NCBI RefSeq assembly: GCF_010731775.1
Contig: NZ_AP022590.1
Span: 2,046,001 to 2,110,000, forward strand
Direction: 5' to 3'
DNA length: 64,000 nt
From: Mycobacterium mantenii
GTDB lineage: Bacteria; Actinomycetota; Actinomycetes; Mycobacteriales; Mycobacteriaceae
Program-made: the position numbers and the translations under genes
The notes under the pieces: generated by a model
The model's database searches: none
The model's input: the letters and a program-made list of their open reading frames with translations, nothing else
Told to the model about the DNA's origin: nothing
Part shown: positions 43,439 to 51,517 of the stretch, piece after piece
Numbering within the stretch: the stretch's first letter is position 1
Layout of the letters: each line of letters starts with the position of its first letter

Positions 43439-44059
43439 ATGTCTGTTGCTCAACGCGAACGTGCCGCCCTAGTTGAAACCATGCGCGGCGCCGGTCCGGA
43501 CGCGCCCACCCTCTGCGAGGGATGGAAGACGCGGGATTTGGCCGCCCACCTGGTGATCCGTGAATATCGGCCCGATGCGGCGCCCGGCATCTTGATCCCG
43601 TTCTTCGCCTCGCACACGGAGAAGGTGCAGAACCAGGTGGCCGAGCAGAACGACTGGGACGAGCTGGTGGGCAAGCTCGCCGCCGGCCCACCGGTCTACT
43701 CCCCACTGAAATTGCTCGACCCGGTGGCCAACGTGGCCGAGATGTTCATCCATCACGAGGACGTGCGACGCGCGCAGCCGGGCTGGCAGCCGCGCTCTCT
43801 GGAGCCCGCCCTGAGCAAGATGCTGCGACGCACCCTGCCGCTGATGGCGAGATTCACGCTCGCCAAGGTGCCCGGCCGGGTGGCGTTGCGCACCTCGGAG
43901 GGCAAGACGGTGCTCACCGCCGGTCAGGGGCCGGCCGTGACGGTGACCGGGACGCCCGAGGAACTATTGCTGTTCGCGGTGGGGCGGCAGGCCCAGGTCG
44001 AATTCGACGGCGATGCCGCGGCGGTGCAGGCCGTCCGCGATGCGCCCAAGGGGTTGTAG
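43439..44059 (+). CDS. TIGR03085-type metal-binding protein (DinB/mycothiol fold)
   Basis: 206 residues from ATG 43439. N-terminal helix bundle with CEGWKTRDLAAHLVIRE and FIHHEDVRRAQPGW, the His ligands of the DinB-like metal site, plus a C-terminal sterol-carrier-like beta domain (VLTAGQGPAVTVTGTPEELLLFAVGR). This match fits TIGR03085. Sister family of the TIGR03086-like protein at 25974. Divergent from htpG, convergent with the ligase. Function unknown; use of mycothiol is inference. Confidence 0.82.
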   Translation: MSVAQRERAALVETMRGAGPDAPTLCEGWKTRDLAAHLVIREYRPDAAPGILIPFFASHTEKVQNQVAEQNDWDELVGKLAAGPPVYSPLKLLDPVANVAEMFIHHEDVRRAQPGWQPRSLEPALSKMLRRTLPLMARFTLAKVPGRVALRTSEGKTVLTAGQGPAVTVTGTPEELLLFAVGRQAQVEFDGDAAAVQAVRDAPKGL

Positions 44060-44110
44060 GGGCCGGCCATCACCCCGGCTGCGCGGCGTCCCGGGGGCAT
44101 AACCGCAATT

Positions 44111-44144
44111 CAAAACTCGATAGCGCCTGCGCTATCGAGTTTTG
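44111..44144. terminator. Long perfect stem-loop between convergent genes
   Basis: CAAAACTCGATAGCGC at 44111-44126 is followed by CT and the exact complement to 44144. A 16-base-pair stem with a 2-base loop would serve both the TIGR03085-type and the ligase gene. No U-tract on the top strand is obvious; bidirectional end. Confidence 0.65.
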
Positions 44145-44164
44145 AGGCAGCCTTATCCCCGAGG

Positions 44165-44230
44165 ACCGCGCGGTCACCCAAAGGCGCCGGGGTCACCCGA
44201 AGGCGTGGCGCTCACCCAAACGCGTCACGC
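44165..44230. repeat. Three tandem copies of the ligase stop region
   Basis: Read on the reverse strand, RDAFG-stop at the end of the ligase is followed at 19-base spacing by two degenerate copies, RHAFG-stop and PGAFG-stop (GGTCACCC(A/G)AAGGCG on the top strand, twice, and CTCACCCAAACGCG once). The first stop codes the true end at 44212. Confidence 0.6.
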
Positions 44231-45744
44231 AGGTCTTTCTTGATCACCTTGCCGAATTGATTACGCGGTAGCGTAGCGACGACCACCAGGTGCTCGGGGT
44301 GTTTGTATCGGCTAAGACCCCTTGATTGACAATGTCGCACAAGGGATTCCAGCGACACACCGTCGTCCGTCGCGGGCACCACGACGGCGCAGACGCGTTC
44401 GCCGGTGCGCGGGTCCGGAATCCCGATGACGGCGACATCGGCGACGGCGGGATGGGTGGCCAGCGCATTCTCGATTTCGAGGGCGGAGATGTTCTCCGCG
44501 TTGCGGATGATCGCGTCCTTGGTGCGGCCGGTGACGCGAACATTGCCGTCGGCATCGATCAGGCCGAGATCGCCTGTGCGCAACCAGCCGTCTCTGTCGA
44601 ACGCATCGGCGTCAAGTGTCGGGTCGGCGTAGCCGAGGAAGCATTGCGGTCCCTTGAGTCGCAGCTCCCCTTCCTGTCCGGCGCCCAGTTCGAGGCCGCG
44701 GCTGTCGACCGCGCGGACCTTGACCCCGGGCACCGGCGGCCCGACGGTATGGTCGAGCACCTCGGGCGCCGCGGTCAGCGAGGGCGAGGTCGCGCACGGA
44801 AACTCGGTCATCCCCCAGGCATTGGCGATTCCGGCCAGACCGAACGCTTCGCGGACCTGACGCCCCAGTTCGGCGGTGACGGGTGCGCCTCCGGCCAGGC
44901 AGCCACGGACCGACGGAAACAGCGGCCGATCGCCATGGGCCCGTTGGGCTTCGAGGAAGGCGACGAAGAACGGGGTCGCGGTGCCCAGGAACGTCGGATT
45001 GTGCGCGGCGATGGCCCAGGGTGTGGTGGCCGGGTCGAACGTCTCGAACAGGGCCAACCGCATGCCGGTCAGCAACGCGGTGGCCAGCATCGCGGCCCCA
45101 CCGATATGTGCGATCGGGAAGGCGATCGGATCCACGTCACTGCTGTTGGCCCCCACCATGCCGACCACTCCCGCCGAGCCGGCGATGACCGACGTATCGG
45201 TATGACGGATCCCCTTGGGGGCCGCGGTGGTTCCCGAGGAGTAGTAGATCCACCGGGCGTCGTCGGCGGAGGTGGGCGGCGCCGGGAGTGCCCCGGTATC
45301 GGCGCCCGGCAGCCGCAGCGCGCCCGCGGCCGGGGGCGTGTCCAGGTCGAGGGCGATGACCTCAAAACCCTTGTCACGCGCCAACTCACGAGCCAGCCCA
45401 CCGTGGTCGAATCCGCGCCAAACCTGTGGTGTCACAAAGACTTCGGTGGCCAGCTGACCGGTGATGAAGCCAACCTCGCTTTCCCGCAGTATCGGGATGA
45501 TCGGATTCTGCACCGCACCGAGTCGGGCCAGCGCGGCCATCACCACCATCGTTTCCAGCCTGGTGGGCAGCTGCCAGGACACCGCGGTTCCCGCGCGGAC
45601 TCCGCGTTCGGCGAGGGCGGCAGCGGTTACGCACGCGGCGTCGCGCAACTGACACGCGGTCAGGCTCCGCCCGTATTCATCGGCGAGCAGTGGCCGGTGT
45701 GGTTCTCGCTGCGCCGCCTCGGCAATCAACGCCCAGAACGTCAC
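44212..45744 (-). CDS. Class I adenylate-forming acyl-CoA ligase
   Basis: 510 residues from GTG 45744. ANL-family motifs: IYYSSGTTAAPKGIRHT (A3 loop), NAWGMTEFPCA (A5), GWLRTGDLGLIDADGNVRVTGRTKD (A7 hinge), and PRNQFGKVIKKDLR with the catalytic Lys (A10). Activates a carboxylic acid as acyl-AMP and transfers it to CoA. FadD-type, substrate unknown. Upstream thioesterase gene ends 6 bases before, so one operon. End region contains three copies of the stop segment. Confidence 0.9.
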   Translation of the reverse strand: MTFWALIAEAAQREPHRPLLADEYGRSLTACQLRDAACVTAAALAERGVRAGTAVSWQLPTRLETMVVMAALARLGAVQNPIIPILRESEVGFITGQLATEVFVTPQVWRGFDHGGLARELARDKGFEVIALDLDTPPAAGALRLPGADTGALPAPPTSADDARWIYYSSGTTAAPKGIRHTDTSVIAGSAGVVGMVGANSSDVDPIAFPIAHIGGAAMLATALLTGMRLALFETFDPATTPWAIAAHNPTFLGTATPFFVAFLEAQRAHGDRPLFPSVRGCLAGGAPVTAELGRQVREAFGLAGIANAWGMTEFPCATSPSLTAAPEVLDHTVGPPVPGVKVRAVDSRGLELGAGQEGELRLKGPQCFLGYADPTLDADAFDRDGWLRTGDLGLIDADGNVRVTGRTKDAIIRNAENISALEIENALATHPAVADVAVIGIPDPRTGERVCAVVVPATDDGVSLESLVRHCQSRGLSRYKHPEHLVVVATLPRNQFGKVIKKDLRDAFG

Positions 45745-45750
45745 TCGACC

Positions 45751-46593
45751 TCACCCGGCTGACGGATCGGTGGAGGGCGGACGAAATCCCGCGTGCGCGA
45801 CAGCGACGGACACGCCGGTGCCGATCGGCCCCTTCGCGTCCACCAGGACCGCCGAGCCGCTGGCCACCCCGTCGTGACTGTGGTGGGTGAGCGAGGCTAG
45901 CCCGATGTGGTCGCCCTCGGGCAGTCGGCTGAGGGTGAGCGTGTAATCGACGTTGATGAACTGCAGGGAGTTAGTGCCCCAGTTGGCAATCGAGGCCGTG
46001 ATGTCACCGGCCATCGCCACTCGGGCGAAGGCGGTGAGTGGTTCGTCGTCGATCAACGGGCGCGTCTCGTGGATCCAGGTGTATTTCGGGCCGTCCGTCT
46101 GAGGCCAGTCCGGGTCGGGATTCTGCACGTCGGCGCCCCAGCCGTAGGTTCGCATGAACAACGTCGAGTAGGCCTCGTCCAGCGGAATCGGCGGCATTTG
46201 CACCGGCGGTGACCAGACGTGCCCGTCGGGCTGTGGGCCGCGCCGCAGAAACAGCGCGCTCGCCTGGGCAACCGGGGCGCCGTCCTGGGTGATCACGGCC
46301 TCGACGAGCCGCAGTCGACGTCGGTCCTGCCGGACCTGCGTGTGCACCTCGAGGGGCGCCAACGCCGTTGGCCGGGGCAGGTCCACGGTCAACCGCGCCG
46401 GCTGCAGTTGCGCATCCTGGACCGCATTCTCGACCGCCCACGCCAGGAGCCCGCCGACGACATGGCCGCTCAACGACGGGCCCCATCCGCCGCGCGCGAT
46501 TTTGGTTGGTACCAAGTAATTCTCGTCGCGCTCAAAGTATGGCGCCGGTTCTGCCCATTGAGCTTCATCCGGCACGATATTGGGCTCGGCCAC
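45751..46593 (-). CDS. Acyl-CoA thioesterase-like protein (double hotdog, TesB type)
   Basis: 280 residues from GTG 46593, with AAGGG upstream. ATG 46641 is an alternative. TesB-type double hotdog fold: ARGGWGPSLSGHVVGGLLAWAVE with the SGHVV-type loop, DLPRPTALAPLEVHTQVRQDRRRLRLVEAVI, and a second half with NVDYTLTLSRLPEGDHIGLASLTHHSHDGVASGSAVLVD. The D-T-Q type catalytic residues cannot be placed with certainty. Operon with the acyl-CoA ligase: opposed activation and hydrolysis. Confidence 0.75.
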   Translation of the reverse strand: MAEPNIVPDEAQWAEPAPYFERDENYLVPTKIARGGWGPSLSGHVVGGLLAWAVENAVQDAQLQPARLTVDLPRPTALAPLEVHTQVRQDRRRLRLVEAVITQDGAPVAQASALFLRRGPQPDGHVWSPPVQMPPIPLDEAYSTLFMRTYGWGADVQNPDPDWPQTDGPKYTWIHETRPLIDDEPLTAFARVAMAGDITASIANWGTNSLQFINVDYTLTLSRLPEGDHIGLASLTHHSHDGVASGSAVLVDAKGPIGTGVSVAVAHAGFRPPSTDPSAG

Positions 46594-46712
46594 TGCATGA
46601 CCCTTCGCGTGATGGGATTGCGGGCTCTGCTGAGGCCGCAACTGTCGATGTTACAGTTGCGCTTCCAGTCGCTGGATACGCACCGCGCCGCGACATTCCG
46701 AAGGTCCGGCGA

Positions 46713-47426
46713 TCAGCCGATCGCGGCGCCCACCAGATGACCGATCCCGTAGGTGACCGCCAACGCAAGGGTGCCGCCGATGGCGTTGCGGAGCACCGCA
46801 CGGCCCTTGGGCGCTCCGCCCAAACCGGCCGAAACCGAGCCGGTGATCACCAGCGCCACGAGTACCGCGGCGACGGTGACCGGCACTCGCCACGTCGCCG
46901 GCGGGGTCAGGATAGCGATCAACGGCAACAGGGCACCGATCCCAAACGAGAGGGCCGACGACGATGCCGCCTGCCAGGGGTTCGTCAGCTCTTCGGGATT
47001 GACGCCCAGTTCGACCTCGGCGTGGGCGAGCAGCGGATTGTGGTCGGTGAGTTCCTCGGCCACGGTGCGCGCGGTCGCCGACGTCAGGCCTTTCGCCTCG
47101 TACAGGGCGGCGAGCTCGTCCAGTTCAGCGACGGGATCGTCGCGCAGTTCGCGGCGCTCCTTATGCAACAGCGCCTTCTCGGTGTCGCGCTGGGTGCTGA
47201 CGGAGACGTATTCGCCCAGCGCCATCGACACCGCTCCGGCGACCAATCCGGCGGTGCCAGCGGTCAATATCGGGGCGCGTTCGGCGGTGGCCGCCGCGAC
47301 CCCAACAACGATGCCCGCGGTGGAGACGATCCCGTCATTGGCGCCCAGGACGCCCGCACGCAGCCAATTCAACTTCGAGGACACCGAACCGACGTGCGGT
47401 TCGTGCGGATGTGACGCACTCGACAC
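46713..47426 (-). CDS. VIT1/CCC1-family membrane protein
   Basis: 237 residues. Helices 1-2 contain LRAGVLGANDGIVSTAGIVVGVAAATA and LVAGAVSMALGEYVSVSTQRDTEKALLHKERREL, the vacuolar iron transporter signature; a cytoplasmic helical insert rich in Glu/Asp (DPVAELDELAALYEAKG and VELGVNPEEL) follows, where VIT1 binds metal. Three further helices near the C-terminus. Probable role is Fe2+/Mn2+ efflux or sequestration. Lone gene. Confidence 0.85.
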   Translation of the reverse strand: MSSASHPHEPHVGSVSSKLNWLRAGVLGANDGIVSTAGIVVGVAAATAERAPILTAGTAGLVAGAVSMALGEYVSVSTQRDTEKALLHKERRELRDDPVAELDELAALYEAKGLTSATARTVAEELTDHNPLLAHAEVELGVNPEELTNPWQAASSSALSFGIGALLPLIAILTPPATWRVPVTVAAVLVALVITGSVSAGLGGAPKGRAVLRNAIGGTLALAVTYGIGHLVGAAIG

Positions 47427-47741
47427 GGCCGCAACGATATAGAGGAAAACCCTGGTCCACCAGCCAACCTAGCCTTCCCAAACCCGGGCACGCACGCGCT
47501 GACGAGCGCGTCGGTCAGCAGTCGAACCTGCTGGTGTCCGAGGTGCGGCCCGCGCGCCGCGCGGCGTTGAATCGGGGTGGCTGGTGGCGGCTAACCAACG
47601 CGGGGTGGTGTGCCCGACCAGAAGTTCTGCATGGGCCAGTCACAGCTATTCCATAGGGAAGCTATTTAGCGTCGGGGTGGTAACGGGGGGTGTTTCAAGG
47701 AACTTCCTTGCAAGAAATCCCTGGTGGATAGGTGAAGCATC
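47427..47741. other. 315-base intergenic region with a CAAGGAA-TTCCTTG palindrome
   Basis: No credible gene. CAAGGAA-C-TTCCTTG at 47696-47710 is a perfect dyad. CTTGCAAG overlaps it. Both precede the secreted repeat-protein gene by 31 bases and may be an operator. The left half contains only G/C-rich DNA. Confidence 0.5.
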
Positions 47742-48431
47742 ATGAGGTTGAAGCAACTTGTCGGAGGGGTGACCATCGCCGGAGCGCTCAGCGCTGCGGC
47801 TTTGGGAATGGGCGCCGGGTTTGCCAACGCTGCTCCCGGGGGGCCACAGCCTCCGGGCAATCATGGCGGGCAGGCGCCCGGTGGCGGCCACGCTCCCACT
47901 GGCCCCAACGATCCTGGTGGTCCCGGCGGCCCGGGTGGCCCGGGTGGACCTGGCGATCCCGGTAATCACCCCGGCGGTCCAGGCGGACCCGGTGGTCCGG
48001 GTGGGCCCGGCGATCACCCCGGCGGTCCAGGCGGACCCGGTGGTCCGGGTGGGCCCGGCGATCACCCCGGCGGTCCAGGCGGACCGGGCGGTCCCGGTGG
48101 ACCCGGCCCCGATCACCCCGGCGGTCCAGGCGGGCCCGGCGATCACCCCGGTGCCCCCGGCGGATTCGGTGGACCGGATCCTCACCCTGGCGGCCCATGG
48201 CACGGGGATGCCCAGCGTGGTTACTTCCACGGGGCGCCGTGGGGCGATGGGCCTGGCCCGTGGGGCGCGGGCGTGCCGCCGCGGCCGGCGTGGGATCGAC
48301 CGCTCCCTCCGCCGGGCGGGCACTGGGACTACGGCCCAATCAACTACTGGGGCTACCAGGAAACACCTATCTGGGATCCCGGTTTCAACCAGTGGGGCTT
48401 CTGGCTCTTCGGGGTGTGGGTCCCGCTGTGA
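47742..48431 (+). CDS. Secreted Gly-Pro-Gly repeat protein with conserved C-terminus
   Basis: 229 residues from ATG 47742. Signal peptide MRLKQLVGGVTIAGALSAAALGMGAGFANA (cleavage after ANA). Collagen-like region from 32 to 150 of GGPGGPGDHP units, four 48-51 base copies at 47973, 48021, 48069 and 48120. The C-terminal 60 residues (aromatic, with GHWDYGPINYWGYQETPIWDPG) are unlike the repeats and resemble the conserved end of mycobacterial secreted proteins of this kind. Probably an extracellular or cell-wall protein. The repeat number is likely to vary between strains. Confidence 0.8.
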   Translation: MRLKQLVGGVTIAGALSAAALGMGAGFANAAPGGPQPPGNHGGQAPGGGHAPTGPNDPGGPGGPGGPGGPGDPGNHPGGPGGPGGPGGPGDHPGGPGGPGGPGGPGDHPGGPGGPGGPGGPGPDHPGGPGGPGDHPGAPGGFGGPDPHPGGPWHGDAQRGYFHGAPWGDGPGPWGAGVPPRPAWDRPLPPPGGHWDYGPINYWGYQETPIWDPGFNQWGFWLFGVWVPL

Positions 48432-48445
48432 TCCATAGCTGACAA

Positions 48446-48479
48446 GACGCCCGCTTCGCCGAAAGGCGAAGCGGGCGTC
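48446..48479 (+). terminator. Stem-loop terminator with GAAA tetraloop
   Basis: GACGCCCGCTTCGCC at 48446-48460, loop GAAA, GGCGAAGCGGGCGTC at 48465-48479. The 15-base-pair stem lies 15 bases after the repeat-protein stop, before the convergent methyltransferase gene. Confidence 0.85.
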
Positions 48480-48527
48480 GTCGCTTATATGCGTTGACTC
48501 CGAGCGATTTCGCGCTCGGCACCGGCT

Positions 48528-49163
48528 CTAACTTTTCGTGCCGACAGTCAACAGGTCGGACACGAGCGCCGTCCACACCGGTCTCGGGATCCGGTGTTGA
48601 TCAGTGATCACAAACCCGGCGTTTTCGAACAACGTCCGCATCTCGGGCGCGGACGCGTTGTGTTGAGGCTTCCACCGGGATTCCGCGGATGACTGCAGCC
48701 GCGGTTGCCGCGTGCTCAGCGCCGACACGGCCACCAGGCCGCCAGGCGCCAGCACACGGTGGAATTCACGCAACGCCGCCGGCTGGTCGAAGAAGTGAAA
48801 GGCCGAGGTCGTCACGACGGCGTCGAGGGCGCCGTCGGCGAACGGGAGTTGCTCGGCCGGGCCGCGCATCCACTGGACCCGATCCGACCTCGCACGAGCC
48901 TGGCCGAGCATGCCCTCGGACATGTCGACACCGTAAATCTCGTCAGGCTGCAGCTCGCGCTGGATTCGGTCGCTTAAAATCCCTGTGCCGCAGGCGATAT
49001 CAGCGATCTTGCGAGCCCCGTGGCTGCGCAGCTGGGCAATCACCTCGTTGTGCGGAGGCCGATATACCCACCGTTGCAGGAACGGCAGATCGTAAGCCGG
49101 CGCGAGAAAGCTCCATAGGCGCGTGACGGCCTCGTTGAGCCCTCGGCGCTGCGGTGCGGTCAT
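48528..49163 (-). CDS. Class I SAM-dependent methyltransferase
   Basis: 211 residues from ATG 49163, overlapping the upstream methyltransferase stop (49160-49163). UbiE-like: [18 protein letters not shown] (motif I with GTG), [13 protein letters not shown] (motif post I), [21 protein letters not shown] (motif II) and [13 protein letters not shown] (motif III). Small-molecule substrate. Second gene of a two-methyltransferase unit. Substrate unknown. Confidence 0.85.
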   Translation of the reverse strand: MTAPQRRGLNEAVTRLWSFLAPAYDLPFLQRWVYRPPHNEVIAQLRSHGARKIADIACGTGILSDRIQRELQPDEIYGVDMSEGMLGQARARSDRVQWMRGPAEQLPFADGALDAVVTTSAFHFFDQPAALREFHRVLAPGGLVAVSALSTRQPRLQSSAESRWKPQHNASAPEMRTLFENAGFVITDQHRIPRPVWTALVSDLLTVGTKS

Positions 49164-50092
49164 TTATTCAGCTCCGAGCTGTAGTAGATGGTGTCGGCCA
49201 TCGACACGGAGTCGTTGGTCTGCGGGATCGCCTCGAGACCGGAGTCGGCCAGCAGCTCACTCATCCGGATGCCGTCGGACCGCCATCCCAGGTTGTCCAG
49301 ATAAAAGGCAACGTCGTTGCGCTCGCCCTGGTAGCCGAGGTCGCCGAACTCCAGGTCGAAGCCATGTTCACGCCATTTGGCGGTGGCCTGGCGCATCATT
49401 TCCTGGGCCTTCTCGGTGTCTACCTCGGACATGTCCGGAATAGCTTCGCACGCCAGCCGGCTGCCGCCGACGCTGAGTGCGGTGATGTTATCCAGCAGCC
49501 GATCTTGCGCCTCCGGCGGCAAATACCCGAAGAGCCCCTCCGCGATCCACGCGGTGGGCTGACTCTTGTCAAAGCCGGCTTCCACCAGGGCCTTTGGCCA
49601 GTCGTTGCGCAAATCGACGGCGACCGTGCGCAGCTCGGCCCGCGGGGCGGCACCCAGCTCGGCCAGCGTGGCGGCCTTGAATTCGATCACCTGGGGCTGG
49701 TCGATCTCGAACACCGTCATATCGACCGGCCACGCCAACCGGTAGGCGCGCGCGTCGAGGCCCGACGCAAGGATCACGGCCTGCCGGATCCCGGCCTGCG
49801 TCGCGGCCTGGAAGAACGAGTCGAAGAATCGGGTCCGGGCCGCCATCGCGGCGGGCATGTGTTCGAGCTTCCACCCCGATCCGTGGTCGTCGACGTCGGC
49901 GGCTGCCAGGTCGCCGGAGACCCAGCGTGTGAAGAAGTCCACGCCGACCGCACGAACCAGCGGCTCGGCGAATCGGTCCTCGATCAACGGGTTGTCGGCG
50001 TTGGTCGCGATCGCCCGCGCGGCTGCGACCATCGTCGCGGTCGCGCCCACACTGGTCGCCAAATCCCAGGTGTCGTTGTCTGTGCGCGGCAT
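49160..50092 (-). CDS. TIGR00027-family SAM-dependent methyltransferase
   Basis: 310 residues from ATG 50092. A member of the mycobacterial LCM-type family: [19 protein letters not shown] at the N-terminus, [42 protein letters not shown] and [12 protein letters not shown] are characteristic. These enzymes are very numerous in mycobacteria and their substrates are mostly unknown (carboxyl or O-methylation). First gene of the methyltransferase pair. Confidence 0.92.
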   Translation of the reverse strand: MPRTDNDTWDLATSVGATATMVAAARAIATNADNPLIEDRFAEPLVRAVGVDFFTRWVSGDLAAADVDDHGSGWKLEHMPAAMAARTRFFDSFFQAATQAGIRQAVILASGLDARAYRLAWPVDMTVFEIDQPQVIEFKAATLAELGAAPRAELRTVAVDLRNDWPKALVEAGFDKSQPTAWIAEGLFGYLPPEAQDRLLDNITALSVGGSRLACEAIPDMSEVDTEKAQEMMRQATAKWREHGFDLEFGDLGYQGERNDVAFYLDNLGWRSDGIRMSELLADSGLEAIPQTNDSVSMADTIYYSSELNK

Positions 50093-50226
50093 GCGGCTGC
50101 TGTCCCCCTCGGAGTAATCGGTTACTTAGCTGGTATAACGACCGGCGGGCGCGTGGAGTTCCCACGCCCCGCGGCCCAGCTATTTCGCCGGTCCGAGCGT
50201 CGTGTTGCCGCGATTAGACGAGGTTC

Positions 50227-50523
50227 CTAGCGCGGCCCGGGTCCACCCGGTCCCCCGGGTCCGCCCGGTCCACCGGGTCCGCCCGGCCCCCCGGGTCCGC
50301 CCGGCCCACCAGGTCCACCCGGCCCCCCGGGTCCGTCCGGTCCATTTGCGGCCGGCAGGAGGAACACGCATTGATTCAGCTCGACACTCCAGCCCCAACC
50401 GGGGGCGCATTCACCGTCGGCGCGGCTGATGGCCGGCGTTCCGATCACCGGCAACCCGGCCAACACGACAGCGATCGCACCGATCACGCAGCGCCGCAAG
50501 TAATGTCTCATCGCCAATCTCAC
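50227..50523 (-). CDS. Secreted small protein with C-terminal GPGG repeat
   Basis: 98 residues from GTG 50523, with ATG 50511 an alternative. Signal peptide to about residue 36 (ISRADG), a globular part with two cysteines (ECAPGWGWSVELNQCVF), then 30 residues of perfect GGP triplets to the end. Both strands are open in this low-complexity region, so the frame is chosen by the signal peptide and the cysteine-containing head. Second secreted GPG protein in 3 kb. Function unknown. Confidence 0.7.
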   Translation of the reverse strand: MRLAMRHYLRRCVIGAIAVVLAGLPVIGTPAISRADGECAPGWGWSVELNQCVFLLPAANGPDGPGGPGGPGGPGGPGGPGGPGGPGGPGGPGGPGPR

Positions 50524-50653
50524 TTCGTCGTTCGGGCAGGGCGGGCGGTGATGACCGGTCGCATCCGGATGAACCCGCGCCCATCATTGTGCGGCAATCG
50601 ATCCGTTATCGTGCCGAATTGGCGAGCTTGAATGCCCTTGTCCGCCCGTGTCT

Positions 50654-51085
50654 TCAGTCGGTCATCAACTCGAAGACCGGGATGAGCCGGTGGGTACGTT
50701 GCTGGTATTCCCCGAAACCGGGGGCACGCTCGACCACGACCGAATAGACCGAATCCCTTTCGTCACGCGGCAATTCGCGCGCGGTCGCGGGCTTCGCAGC
50801 CCCCGTGCCGATCTCGACAGACACGTGGGGGTCGGCGCGTATGTTGTGCACCCAGGAGGGATTGTTGTCCCGCCCCGCCGCGGACCCGACGACATAGATT
50901 TTGCCGTCGATATCGAAGTAGGCGACCGGGTTGACCCGTTGGGCGCCGCTGCGCGCACCGGTCGAAGTCAGCAGCAACAACGGAAAGCCCTCGAACTGGC
51001 CGCCCACTTTGCCGCCATTGCGGCGGAACTCCTCGATGTTCTGCTCGTTGAATTCACGTTCCGCGCTCAGCGCATCGTCACCCAT
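50654..51085 (-). CDS. Deazaflavin (F420)-dependent nitroreductase-like protein (Ddn family)
   Basis: 143 residues. Ddn/FDOR-like split-barrel: LLLTSTGARSGAQRVNPVAYF (F420-phosphate region), GKIYVVGSAAGRDNNPSWVHNIRADPHVSVEIG and RDERDSVYSVVVERAPGFGEYQQRTHRLIPVFEL. These are the hallmarks of the PF04075 group. Reduces quinones, nitroaromatics or related compounds with F420H2. Lone gene. Confidence 0.88.
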   Translation of the reverse strand: MGDDALSAEREFNEQNIEEFRRNGGKVGGQFEGFPLLLLTSTGARSGAQRVNPVAYFDIDGKIYVVGSAAGRDNNPSWVHNIRADPHVSVEIGTGAAKPATARELPRDERDSVYSVVVERAPGFGEYQQRTHRLIPVFELMTD

Positions 51086-51190
51086 TGCGCCATCGTGACA
51101 TGTGACGCGACCGTCGGCCAGCTAAGGATCGTTTTATACCGTGCCGCAACGTGATTCAACGACGGCGGGCGGGCCGCGCGCCCAGGTGCG

Positions 51191-51517
51191 TCACTGTCCC
51201 GCTGTCGGCGGCGCGGATTCGATGGTGGTCAGTTCGGTGAGACCGCTGATCCTGAGTACGGGCATCAGGATGGGGTGCGCGACGAGCTCGATGCGGTCGG
51301 CGTGGGCCGCCAGGGTGTTGATGGCTGCGCTGTCCAGGTACTCCACCGCACTGAGATCGACGAGTAACGCCCCGTCACCGCCGGTGGCCTCGGTCGCGGC
51401 GCTGGTCAATGCCACGCTGAACGCGTCGATATTGCTCAGGTCGATCTCCCCCGCGGCTACCAGCACGAATCTCCCGTCGCTGCCGCGCGCGGTGTCGAGC
51501 GTGAGCGGGGTGGTCAT
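51191..51517 (-). CDS. STAS-domain anti-sigma factor antagonist (RsbV-like)
   Basis: 108 residues from ATG 51517, overlapping the stop of the upstream SpoIIE protein gene (ATGA), hence coupled. STAS fold: VLVAAGEIDLSNIDAFSVAL, LLVDLSAVEYLDSAAINTLAAHA with Ser63 in the phosphorylation loop D-S-A. Its partner would be the HATPase domain of the coupled protein. Classic partner-switching: dephosphorylated STAS releases sigma factor by binding the kinase. Which sigma factor is not visible here. Confidence 0.88.
   Translation of the reverse strand: MTTPLTLDTARGSDGRFVLVAAGEIDLSNIDAFSVALTSAATEATGGDGALLVDLSAVEYLDSAAINTLAAHADRIELVAHPILMPVLRISGLTELTTIESAPPTAGQ

Noticed and set aside
43335..43706. N-terminal extension of HtpG by 124 codons
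   Set aside because: Arg-rich, not conserved in Hsp90; a ribosome site precedes ATG 43334.
47821..48438. Second repetitive frame in the GPG gene
   Set aside because: Arises from the same 48-base repeats; lacks a signal peptide and conserved ends.
50202..50429. Forward frame through the GGP repeat
   Set aside because: A low-complexity shadow; the opposite strand has the signal peptide and cysteines.
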